The position numbers were made by a program, and so were the translations under genes. The notes beneath the pieces were generated by a model that was given only the letters and a program-made list of their open reading frames with translations, was not told the origin of the DNA and did not search any database. A stretch of 64,000 nucleotides of DNA from a bacterium. GTDB taxonomy: Bacteria; Oederibacteriota; JAAXVQ01; JAUVAV01. Below are positions 50,376 through 59,030 of this stretch, piece by piece; positions within the stretch are counted from its first letter, which is position 1, and each line of letters starts with the position of its first letter. The stretch is taken from assembly GCA_021108215.1 (NCBI GenBank), contig JAIORK010000028.1, forward strand, positions 1-64,000, read 5' to 3'.

Positions 50376-51536
50376 ATGATGCCGCCTCAGCATACCGGGC
50401 CATCATTCCCAAAAACTTTCGGTACGACCTCTGCAAAAAATGAAAAAAAAATTACTGTCATTTTTCATATCCCGCTATTTTTAATTGTATGCACCCCTTT
50501 CTTTTCCACCTATAGTCACGCTTCAGCCCAGGAGGCAACTTTTTTGAACAATCCGAAACTTAAAACCATCAAAAACGGTTATCAAGGCAATCCGATTTCC
50601 CGAAAACGTTTCCACGGACCCTATACTTCGAATGTAGGTAAATCGTTTCTGCCAATTTTGAAGTGGAAGTTATCCAAAAATCCCAGAGGCCAAGCAAAAA
50701 AAACAGACACTTTCCGTCTCCAGGTCCTTAAACCGGGACCACTCCCTGCCAGTGACCAAAACTATCTTCTCTGGTTGGGACATGCCTCGTTTTTACTCCA
50801 ATTGGGCGGCAAAACAATTTTAATCGATCCATGCTTGTCCACCTCACCATTTTATAAGCGCTATGTTGATGCTCCTATGGAAGCCGGCCAAATCCAGGCT
50901 GACTATCTCCTGGTATCCCATGTCCACTACGATCATTTGGATAAAGCGACCCTGCAAGCACTGCCTGGAAAAAACACCCTGGCCTTGCTGCCCTTACGCG
51001 TTGGACGACTGGTAAAAAAAATGAATCCCCGTATCCATATCCAGGAAGCCGGTTGGTACCAACAGTTTGAGACCGACGGAGATGTGGAAATTTATTTCCT
51101 TCCAGCCAGGCATTGGAACCGGCGCGGCCCAAATGATCTGAACCGGTTTTTATGGGGCAGCTATATCATCCGCTATCAGGATATCACCCTCTACTTTGCA
51201 GGTGACACGGGTTATGATACCCACTTCAAAGAAATCCGTGCGCTCTTCCCTAAAATCGATTATGCCCTCTTGCCGATCGCAGCCTATGATCCCGCTTTCG
51301 TGATGCAAGACAATCATATGAATCCTGCCGAAGCAGTGCAGGCATTTCTGGATCTCGAGGCAAAAATCTGCATTCCCATGCATTACGGAACCTTTGACTT
51401 AACGGATGAACCTCCGGGCGAACCGCTCCAATGGTTTCTCAAAGAAATCAAATCTCACAATTTAAACCAACAGGTTCGTGTGATGGATATAGGGAAAGTC
51501 ATGCGCTTGCCGATGGTTGAGTGTGTGAAAGAATAA
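50376..51536 (+). CDS. Exported metallo-beta-lactamase-fold hydrolase (NAPE-PLD/UlaG-like)
   Basis: A protein of about 386 residues. It has a hydrophobic signal-like segment (VIFHIPLFLIVCTPFFSTYSHASA) and a metallo-beta-lactamase fold with WLGHASFLLQLGGKTILIDP, the metal motif SHVHYDHLD, a second set YFAGDTGY and a final His in PMHYGTFD. The pattern, with RHWNRRGPNDLNRFLWGSY, resembles the NAPE-PLD/RomA group rather than true beta-lactamases; substrate unknown. The start is uncertain: 50376 has no ribosome site, and an ATG at 50440 would give a perfect signal peptide but is out of frame by one base at a nine-A run. The stop lies 3 bases from the convergent polC stop. Confidence 0.85.
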   Translation: MMPPQHTGPSFPKTFGTTSAKNEKKITVIFHIPLFLIVCTPFFSTYSHASAQEATFLNNPKLKTIKNGYQGNPISRKRFHGPYTSNVGKSFLPILKWKLSKNPRGQAKKTDTFRLQVLKPGPLPASDQNYLLWLGHASFLLQLGGKTILIDPCLSTSPFYKRYVDAPMEAGQIQADYLLVSHVHYDHLDKATLQALPGKNTLALLPLRVGRLVKKMNPRIHIQEAGWYQQFETDGDVEIYFLPARHWNRRGPNDLNRFLWGSYIIRYQDITLYFAGDTGYDTHFKEIRALFPKIDYALLPIAAYDPAFVMQDNHMNPAEAVQAFLDLEAKICIPMHYGTFDLTDEPPGEPLQWFLKEIKSHNLNQQVRVMDIGKVMRLPMVECVKE

Positions 51537-51539
51537 TTT

Positions 51540-54500
51540 TTAGAATAGTGTGGTCTGGTCGGTCTTGGGCAGTACTTCCAGGCAGCCGTGTTGGGTCATG
51601 ATCTCAACTACATTTTTGTTGGCACCGGTCCGTTTGCCCAATTCTTCAATAGAACGAAAGGGACGAAGTTCCCGTTCCTCGGCAATACGCAGTGCACAGG
51701 TCAGACCCAGTCCTGCCAAAGAAATCAAGGGTGGTAACAGCGTCTGCTGCGGGCGCAATTGAAAACGCTGCGGATCCGACTCGGAAAGCGAGATCGGTTG
51801 AAAAGTAATCCCCCGGGCATACGCTTCCCGTACCACTTCGAGCACCGTCAGATTATTTTTCTCCTTGGCCGTCATGCTCTCCAGGGCTTTTAATTCTTTA
51901 ATGGTCTCAGCCACCTTCTTGGCGCCACCGTGTACTACCAGCTCAGCATCAAAAAAATCGGCATTCAAAGAAAAATAATTGGTATAAAATGCGGCCGGAA
52001 AGTGCACTTTAAAATAAGCGATGCGAAAAGCCATAATGCAATACGCTACCGCATGGGCTTTGGGAAACATATATTTTATTTTCTTACAAGAGTCAACATA
52101 CCATTTGGGAACGCTGTTCGCCTGCATGCTTATTTCCTGATCAGCTGCGACCCCTTTGCCTTTGCGAACAGATTCCATAATCTGAAAAGCAAGTGCCGGC
52201 TCCACGCCCTTGCTGATTAAATAATTCATAATATCATCCCGCGCTGAAATAACCGTGGAAAGTGTGGCTGTTTTCTCCTTAATCAAGTCCGCGGCATTGT
52301 TGAGCCAGACATCCGTCCCATGGGAAAGTCCTGAGATACGCACCAGTTCGGAAAAAACCGTAGGTTTGGTGGCTTCCAGCATCTGACGAACAAATTCGGT
52401 CCCGAATTCGGGAATCCCCAAACTCCCTATCGGGGTTCCAATCTGATCCGCTGTCACGTTCAAGGATTCCAAACTCGAAAAAATTTTCAGGGTGTCCAAA
52501 TCATCCAGGGGTATGGAACGCACATCCACACCGGTCAAATCACCCAACCGGCGCAAAGAGGTCGGATCGTCATGCCCGAGAATATCGAGTTTAAGCAATG
52601 CGTCATGAATGGCATGGTAATCCAAATGGGTTGTGGTAATCTCTGATTTACGGTCATCCGCCGGGCGCTGCACAGGTGTAAAATCATAAATCTCCATATC
52701 CGCCGGAACAATCATAATGCCACCCGGATGCTGGCCCGTGGTCTTTTTCACCCCGGCACACCCGCGTGTCAGCCGGTTGACCTCAGCTTCACGAATCACT
52801 AATTGGTGCTCTTCCAGATATTTTTTAACAAATCCATATGCAATCCTGTCCGCCACCGTAGAAATCGTCCCGGCACGAAAAATATGGTCCTTATCAAAAA
52901 TTTCTTCCAGCGACTTATGCGCAATCGACTGGTACTCTCCGGAAAAATTCAAATCAATATCCGGCAGTTTGTTCCCTTTAAAACCCATGAAGACCTCAAA
53001 AGGAATATCGAAACCGTCTTTTTCCATCACCGTTCCGCACTCGGGACATTCCTTTTCCTCCAGGTCAGCGCCAATCCGGTTTTTTTCTCCCTGCTCAAAA
53101 TGGCGGCACTTGGAACAAAGGTAATGACCGGGCAACGGATTCACTTCTGTAATCCCCAGCATCGTGGCAGTCAGCGATGACCCTACCGAACCGCGCGAGC
53201 CCACCAAATAGCCGTCTTTGATGGAACGCAGAACCAACTTCCTCGCAATGAGGAACAACGAAGCAAAATGATTGTCATTGATTGCCTTGATCTCCCGCGC
53301 CAGCCGTTTGGCAACCATTTCCGGCAGCGGGTCGCCGTAACGTTCCCGGGCCTGTTCAAAAGCAATCGTCTTGAGCTCCTTCTCGGCATCGGGTAATTTA
53401 GGCGGATAAAAATTCTGTTTGAGCGGCTTGATATCCTGGACCTGTTCGGCAATCAATACTGGATTCCCCACCACGGTTTCAAATGCCTCTGCCGAACCAA
53501 GATACGCAAACTCCTCCAGCATCTCATCGGTTGATTTAAAAAAGAGTGGTGCTTGCAAGGTTGCATCGTCATATCCCATCCCAGACTGGAGGATGGAACG
53601 AAAAACTTCATCGCCGGGTTCGAGAAAGTGTATATCCCCGGTTGCCACCACCGGGATATTTAATTTTTTCCCGAGCTGATAAATTTTTCGGTTCAATTCA
53701 AGCAATGCCGCTTCATCCGCCACCTTGTTGTTGCGGATCAAAAAAGCATTGTTTCCCCGGGGCATGATTTCTAAATAATCATATTTTTTGGCAGTGGCTT
53801 CCAGCTCCTCTGCCGGAACATTTTCCAGCAGTTTACGAAATACTTCACCTTGTTCGCAGGCTGATCCCAAGAGCAATCCATCGCGACTATTAAACAAAAC
53901 CGAACGCGGGATACGCGGATGGCGGTAAAAATATTTTAAATGAGCCTCGGAAATCATACGATAAAGGTTGCGCACACCTTGGGGTTCGGAAATAAGAATA
54001 CTAATATGATACGGCCGCGGCGGCTTGCGCTTGCCCACCTGCTCAAGCCAGGCATCCTCGATCAGATACCCTTCCATGCCGTAGATTATCTTGATACCAT
54101 ATTTAGCGCCGGCAGACATGGCTTCAGGAAACGCCTGCACCACCCCGTGATCTGTGATCGCAATCGCCTTGTGTCCAAAATCCGCCGCCCGCTTGATCAT
54201 CTGAGAAACACCCACCATAGCATCCATGGCGCTCATTTGCGTGTGGGCGTGCAATTCCACCCGTTTGACCTCAGCCTCGTCTACACGCTGCGGCTTTTTG
54301 CCAATCGCAATATCCTTCACAAACAAACACAAATCCTGGGAATATTTATCATTCTGTACAGAACCGCGCAGCCGCACATAGGCACCCGCCTTGATCTCCG
54401 GCGCCAACTGCTTGCCGGCATCCACAAACAACCGGGTATTCATGCTGCCGGTTTTATCATACACATCCATCAAAATCAATTGACGCCCGGTACGCAGTGT

Positions 54501-55286
54501 TTTGCATTCAAAGGTAATAAGCTCACCTTCAAATACCGCGTGAGGTTCTTCTTCCTTGATCCCGGCAATTGGAATGGGCTGGGCGGCAATCTTGCGGCCA
54601 TACACCACGCGCCATGTCGCGCGTTTGGCAGGATCACCCTTGGCGCCGGCATCACTTTGCATTTCATCTCCGGCTTCAGCCTGGACACGCTCCAATTCCT
54701 CGCGAATACGCTTCTCGTACAGGGCTTCACGCAGCTTAACTTCTTCGCCGAACTCGCCGATCTCAAAACGCACAGCCACCTCACACTGCAATCGTTCTGT
54801 CAGCAGCCGGCCGAGAATTTTGTCCCCTGTCTGACGCTTGAGTGCAATCAGGGTCATCTCATTGGGCACGGCAATCCTGACCTTGTTCTCGCTCCCGTTG
54901 GAAAAACGCACCAATGATAGGTACGCGCCCGCCATGTTGACCTGACGCGAAAAAACACTGATCAAATCATTCCAGTGTTCATTAAAATAGTCTTGGGGAT
55001 TGATGATTTTCGGAGTGTAGTGTACATCCAGAATCATTTGGGGAGATTCCGCCGGGGACATACACTTCACCAATTCACAGCGCAGTTGATCCACCGCATC
55101 TTTATTCAACCGCTGAGCGGCATTAAATTCAATTGTAATCATTGCCGGTTTGGGACTCACCAAAATGGCGCGGGGTGTCATACTCAACAAAGATGTTTTT
55201 GTGGAATCGTCCAGGTCCAGCTGATTGATGATTTCCTTCAGTTTGGCTGAAAGCCCTTGAGGTTCTACGCGGATTTCCTGATTCAT
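51540..55286 (-). CDS. polC: PolC-type DNA polymerase III alpha subunit lacking the exonuclease domain
   Basis: A 1248-residue PolC: an N-terminal domain and OB fold, PHP domain (VELHAHTQMSAMD, AIAITDHGVVQAF), palm with VGSRGSVGSSLTATMLGIT, zinc Cys set (CSKC, CPECG), the catalytic PDIDLNFSGEYQ and GQHPGGIM. In Firmicute PolC a DEDD 3'-5' exonuclease of about 175 residues is inserted in the PHP domain after YGMEGYL; here YGMEGYLIEDAW passes almost directly into the rest of the PHP domain (PYHISILI). Length is about 190 residues below the Bacillus enzyme. ATG 55286 has GGAG 6 bases upstream and a strong promoter further up. Confidence 0.94.
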   Translation of the reverse strand: MNQEIRVEPQGLSAKLKEIINQLDLDDSTKTSLLSMTPRAILVSPKPAMITIEFNAAQRLNKDAVDQLRCELVKCMSPAESPQMILDVHYTPKIINPQDYFNEHWNDLISVFSRQVNMAGAYLSLVRFSNGSENKVRIAVPNEMTLIALKRQTGDKILGRLLTERLQCEVAVRFEIGEFGEEVKLREALYEKRIREELERVQAEAGDEMQSDAGAKGDPAKRATWRVVYGRKIAAQPIPIAGIKEEEPHAVFEGELITFECKTLRTGRQLILMDVYDKTGSMNTRLFVDAGKQLAPEIKAGAYVRLRGSVQNDKYSQDLCLFVKDIAIGKKPQRVDEAEVKRVELHAHTQMSAMDAMVGVSQMIKRAADFGHKAIAITDHGVVQAFPEAMSAGAKYGIKIIYGMEGYLIEDAWLEQVGKRKPPRPYHISILISEPQGVRNLYRMISEAHLKYFYRHPRIPRSVLFNSRDGLLLGSACEQGEVFRKLLENVPAEELEATAKKYDYLEIMPRGNNAFLIRNNKVADEAALLELNRKIYQLGKKLNIPVVATGDIHFLEPGDEVFRSILQSGMGYDDATLQAPLFFKSTDEMLEEFAYLGSAEAFETVVGNPVLIAEQVQDIKPLKQNFYPPKLPDAEKELKTIAFEQARERYGDPLPEMVAKRLAREIKAINDNHFASLFLIARKLVLRSIKDGYLVGSRGSVGSSLTATMLGITEVNPLPGHYLCSKCRHFEQGEKNRIGADLEEKECPECGTVMEKDGFDIPFEVFMGFKGNKLPDIDLNFSGEYQSIAHKSLEEIFDKDHIFRAGTISTVADRIAYGFVKKYLEEHQLVIREAEVNRLTRGCAGVKKTTGQHPGGIMIVPADMEIYDFTPVQRPADDRKSEITTTHLDYHAIHDALLKLDILGHDDPTSLRRLGDLTGVDVRSIPLDDLDTLKIFSSLESLNVTADQIGTPIGSLGIPEFGTEFVRQMLEATKPTVFSELVRISGLSHGTDVWLNNAADLIKEKTATLSTVISARDDIMNYLISKGVEPALAFQIMESVRKGKGVAADQEISMQANSVPKWYVDSCKKIKYMFPKAHAVAYCIMAFRIAYFKVHFPAAFYTNYFSLNADFFDAELVVHGGAKKVAETIKELKALESMTAKEKNNLTVLEVVREAYARGITFQPISLSESDPQRFQLRPQQTLLPPLISLAGLGLTCALRIAEERELRPFRSIEELGKRTGANKNVVEIMTQHGCLEVLPKTDQTTLF

Positions 55287-55321
55287 GCATTGCTCCAACA
55301 AACAAAGTACCAAGCGGCGAA

Positions 55322-55350
55322 ATTATAGGCCCGTTTTTTAAAAGCGTCAA
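55322..55350 (-). promoter_or_regulatory. Predicted strong sigma-70 promoter of polC
   Basis: TTGACG (55345-55350) and TATAAT (55322-55327) on the minus strand, exactly 17 bases apart. Transcription should start near 55315, about 30 bases before the ATG at 55286. Confidence 0.75.
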
Positions 55351-55484
55351 GCTGTATTTCCCCGGGGAAAACTCATGATTTAAGCAGCCCAACCCGATAC
55401 TATCTATGCTATATTTAATATGTAAGGAAACTTGATTGATCCGGCGGGTTCAATCGGTTTTACCCTTTTCCCGGAGGACTTACC

Positions 55485-56996
55485 ATGCCGAATACACATA
55501 ACTACCGTGTCTTTATTCCCCTGATGATTAGCCTGCTCCTTGCCGGCCTGACCGCTGTTGAAGCGGCCGGTACCGGCGTCGGCACAACCAATACCCAAGA
55601 TGCCTTTAGTTCAGCCTCACGGCGCTATGTCCATATCGCTGCCAATCAATACTGGATCACATTTCATAACGGTGTTTCACCGGTGCTGGCCGTAAGCAGC
55701 GACGGTTCCTCCTGGACGGAAGTAAACACAGGCAATAGTGACAACCACCTCTTCACCACGCCCGACCCGGTACCGAGTGATTGGGGTGCGCTTTTTTCCG
55801 GGCGGACACTCTACTTGGCCGGTGCAACCTCCTCGATGGCCTATTTTGAAAAATATCAGATCAACGCTGCCGGCGTTGTTGCCAAGGATGAAACCCGCAC
55901 CGAATCGGTCGGCACCCATGGAAGCAATAACGAGACCAACCTCTCCCTGACTGCCGGCGGCTTGGTACGGGTCTTTTGGCGTTACGATCCGCGGATTTAC
56001 CTCTTTGCAGGCAATGCCGGCGAGACGATCTGGTCTGATCAATACAAATCAGGCTATATCACACAGGTTAACTCTTTTTTTCCCTTTGCGCTGCCCCTGG
56101 GAACAGCTGATGACCCCAATGAAAATTTAGTGATGATCGCTTTGGATGATGTCAGCGAACACCAAATCCGCAGCATGCCCTATACTGACGCAACCAATAC
56201 CTGGGGCAGCGCTGAACTGGTTGCCGATGATCTAAACCTGGTTGGAAGCCAACCGTATTGCCGGCAAGTTTCAGCAGTCAAAACCGACGATGGCCGGAGT
56301 CACTTGGTCTACATTACAAATAACGGATTAATTGTACATAAAATCCGCAGCAGCAGTGTCGGGGGAACATGGACCACCCCATCTTCAAACATCACGGGAA
56401 TCGACACCCATACCCGCCTCTCGCTCTCCACCGACGGCCTTGCTTTATGGCTTTTCTATGATAAAAATATGCAGCAGCTTTTTATGCGGCACTGGATCGC
56501 AAATACCTGGGGTGATGAAACGGTTGTGAAAAGCAGTACCACTTCTTTGCAAGGTGCCATCACCAGTTCTGAGCATGTGGTCAACGACCAGATCGGTCTT
56601 GCCTGGACCGAAGGCCTCGCTGTACCGTATGTTGTTGAATTTGCCAAGGTGAACATAGGCACTGCCACCCCGACACCAACACCGGCCGCAACCCTCACAC
56701 CGCTGCCAACTGAGACGACCCTGCCGGCATCCGGCCTGAGCATTACCAATAAAATCGTCCGTGCCTCACGCGGTGAGATGCCGGAATTCACTGTGCATCT
56801 TGAAAAAGCGGGACATGTACGCATCCGAATCTATAATTTAAACGGCAAACAGCTCGCTGCTTTGGCCAACCGCGACTACCCGGCCGGCACGCACCGTCTG
56901 ACCTGGAATATCACGGGGGTGGGTTCAGGCACCTATTGGATTTTATTTGAAACCCCTGCAACGAAAACAAAGGAAAAAATTGTGATTACGCGGTAA
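55485..56996 (+). CDS. Secreted protein with Thr-Pro linker and FlgD-like C-terminal domain
   Basis: A 503-residue protein with a signal peptide (LMISLLLAGLTAVEAA). Residues about 40-380 contain repeated short strands with Trp/Asn/Gly-rich turns (SSDGSSWTEV, SVGGTWTTPSS), suggesting a beta-propeller or sialidase-like fold, but catalytic motifs are not evident. A Thr-Pro-rich linker (TATPTPTPAATLTPL) follows, then a FlgD-Ig/T9SS-like C-terminal domain (VRIRIYNLNGKQLA, YPAGTHRLTWN, SGTYWILFET). Such domains serve for sorting or surface attachment in several phyla. GGAGG lies 7 bases before the ATG. It opens a plus-strand envelope block. Confidence 0.82.
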   Translation: MPNTHNYRVFIPLMISLLLAGLTAVEAAGTGVGTTNTQDAFSSASRRYVHIAANQYWITFHNGVSPVLAVSSDGSSWTEVNTGNSDNHLFTTPDPVPSDWGALFSGRTLYLAGATSSMAYFEKYQINAAGVVAKDETRTESVGTHGSNNETNLSLTAGGLVRVFWRYDPRIYLFAGNAGETIWSDQYKSGYITQVNSFFPFALPLGTADDPNENLVMIALDDVSEHQIRSMPYTDATNTWGSAELVADDLNLVGSQPYCRQVSAVKTDDGRSHLVYITNNGLIVHKIRSSSVGGTWTTPSSNITGIDTHTRLSLSTDGLALWLFYDKNMQQLFMRHWIANTWGDETVVKSSTTSLQGAITSSEHVVNDQIGLAWTEGLAVPYVVEFAKVNIGTATPTPTPAATLTPLPTETTLPASGLSITNKIVRASRGEMPEFTVHLEKAGHVRIRIYNLNGKQLAALANRDYPAGTHRLTWNITGVGSGTYWILFETPATKTKEKIVITR

Positions 56997-57014
56997 TCCT
57001 TTTCTGCTCTGCCT

Positions 57015-59030
57015 ATGCTCTTTTCACAGTTACTAAATAATTCAATGCGGATATTCTCCAGCACAAGCCGGAGTCCTTTCCTTTTACTGTTGCTTCTCTT
57101 GCTGCTCCCGCTTCCAGGTTTTTCCCTGACCGGGCAGCTCCTGGATGTATCACCCGATGCCCGGACCAATGCACTCGGTTCCGCTGCAAGCGCCGATGCC
57201 AATGGATCTGCCGCTGTTTTTCACAATCCTGCCGGACTCATGACACTCACCACCCTGGAGCTGGCTGCTTCTTTCCGCAACGAATTAGAGGATGTCAATT
57301 CCGGAAGCATGATCGTGGCCATGCCTTTTATGCAAGCCGGTGTTCTCGGCCTGAGTATTTTCAGCCTCAATGCAGGCATACTGGACCTGCCGGATACTGA
57401 GAATGATCCTATCGCAGAACTTGATTTTATCGTTTCAACCACCTACGCAACCACGCTGGACCCTTCCCTGGGAATACCCTTCCCGCTCCACCTGGGTGTC
57501 ACGGCAAAATATTTCCACTCCACACTGGTCGGCGACTACACCGGCCAGGCGGTTGTGGGTGATATTGGCATGATGACGGCTTTGTTCGCGTCCCGGTTGG
57601 GTCTGGGTGTCACCCTAAAAAATTTCGGATCGCGTATCACCTATGATCTTGAATCCGAGGCGCTTCCCACCAGCATTGTCTGTGGTGCCGCCTGGCATGG
57701 CAGCCTGACACCTGATTTTTCCTATCTGGCGCTGGCAGACTATGCCCAACCACTGGAAGAAAAACCATTGATCCTGACCGGTATCGAGGTGCAATACCGC
57801 GATTTCATCAACCTCCGCGCAGGTTACCGTTTTTTACATGACACTGCCAACCTCTCGGCAGGTTTCGGTATCCAGCTGCGCCCTTACACATTTGACTATA
57901 CTTTTTTAAGCGGCACGCTGGCTGCCAAACACCTTATCACGGTCCGGTATACATGGATCCCCGTTAAAGTCATCCCGTCTACCCACGCCCAACAGGGTAT
58001 TGATTATTTTAAACAAGGAAAACTGACCGAGGCCAGGCAAGCTTGGAAAACCGCCTTGCAAAAAAATCCGGATGACCCTTTTGCAAAAAAATATGTCCGG
58101 GAATTCGAAACTTTACAGACAGACTGGATCAACCAACAGGCCGACCGGGCGGAACAGGCCTTTGCCAACGAGCATTTTTTAGAATCCTGGGAACTTTGGC
58201 AAGTGCTTGCCAAAAAAGATCCCAATCACTTCCGTGTCCGAACCGGTATCCAAAAACAAAAAAACGCGGCAGACCGCCAGGTAAGCACAGCACGCACCTG
58301 GTTCAACCGCCAAGCCTGGAACAATACACTTTCCGCTGTTTCCCATGCATTAAAAATCATCCCGCGCCATCCACCGGCACTGGCAATGCAGGAGCAGGTA
58401 AACACTGTCATGCAGCGGAACCGCCGGAACAAAAACCGTTTCTTCAATCAAATTGCCGCTAAAATAAAAAAACTCAGCCTGCAAGGCAAACCCCGGGATG
58501 CACTGGCGATCGCCAAGCGGACACTGACAACTTCACCCAAAAATTCTGTTTTGCTCAAAGCCAAAGCGCGCATCCCGGAATGGTCACATCAGCACGCATT
58601 GAAACTCAAATCGCAGCGTCACTATCAGGCTGCCATGCTTCTATGGAAAACACTTCTAAAAATCTCGCCGAATTTCATACCGGCAAAACATCAGTTGAAA
58701 AAAACCGCTGATTTTTTCCAAACACATATTCTGGCAGGACAACAAAAAGCCGAGCAGGCATTCTCCCGAAAAAACTATGTGATTGCCATCACTGCCTGGG
58801 AAAAAGTCTATGCGCTTGATCCGGAATCAGATGTCAAAAAAAACCTGCTGATAACTTATGAGGCACAAGGAATTTTGTATTATCGGGACGACAACCTGGA
58901 TGCAGCACTCCAGCTCTGGAAAAAAGCCCTTCACCTGAACCCGGCCAATTCCATTCTGATAAAAAACATCAAGCGGGCTCAAAATAAAAAACAGTTTATC
59001 AAAAAGCTCGGTTGGGAGACTTCGCCATGA
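57015..59030 (+). CDS. PorV/PorQ-type outer-membrane protein fused to TPR repeats
   Basis: A 671-residue protein with a strongly hydrophobic signal segment (Leu-rich, residues about 22-32). Residues about 40-330 match the PorV/PorQ (UPF0164-type) beta-barrel family: ARTNALGSAASADANGSAAVFHNPAGLM at the barrel start and LRAGYRFLHDTANLSAGFGIQ near the end. The C-terminal half carries TPR-like repeats (AQQGIDYFKQGKLTEARQAW, LYYRDDNLDAALQLWKKAL). PorV-type proteins cooperate with type IX-like secretion; the TPR half could be a periplasmic interaction platform. It overlaps the next gene by 4 bases. Confidence 0.85.
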   Translation: MLFSQLLNNSMRIFSSTSRSPFLLLLLLLLLPLPGFSLTGQLLDVSPDARTNALGSAASADANGSAAVFHNPAGLMTLTTLELAASFRNELEDVNSGSMIVAMPFMQAGVLGLSIFSLNAGILDLPDTENDPIAELDFIVSTTYATTLDPSLGIPFPLHLGVTAKYFHSTLVGDYTGQAVVGDIGMMTALFASRLGLGVTLKNFGSRITYDLESEALPTSIVCGAAWHGSLTPDFSYLALADYAQPLEEKPLILTGIEVQYRDFINLRAGYRFLHDTANLSAGFGIQLRPYTFDYTFLSGTLAAKHLITVRYTWIPVKVIPSTHAQQGIDYFKQGKLTEARQAWKTALQKNPDDPFAKKYVREFETLQTDWINQQADRAEQAFANEHFLESWELWQVLAKKDPNHFRVRTGIQKQKNAADRQVSTARTWFNRQAWNNTLSAVSHALKIIPRHPPALAMQEQVNTVMQRNRRNKNRFFNQIAAKIKKLSLQGKPRDALAIAKRTLTTSPKNSVLLKAKARIPEWSHQHALKLKSQRHYQAAMLLWKTLLKISPNFIPAKHQLKKTADFFQTHILAGQQKAEQAFSRKNYVIAITAWEKVYALDPESDVKKNLLITYEAQGILYYRDDNLDAALQLWKKALHLNPANSILIKNIKRAQNKKQFIKKLGWETSP

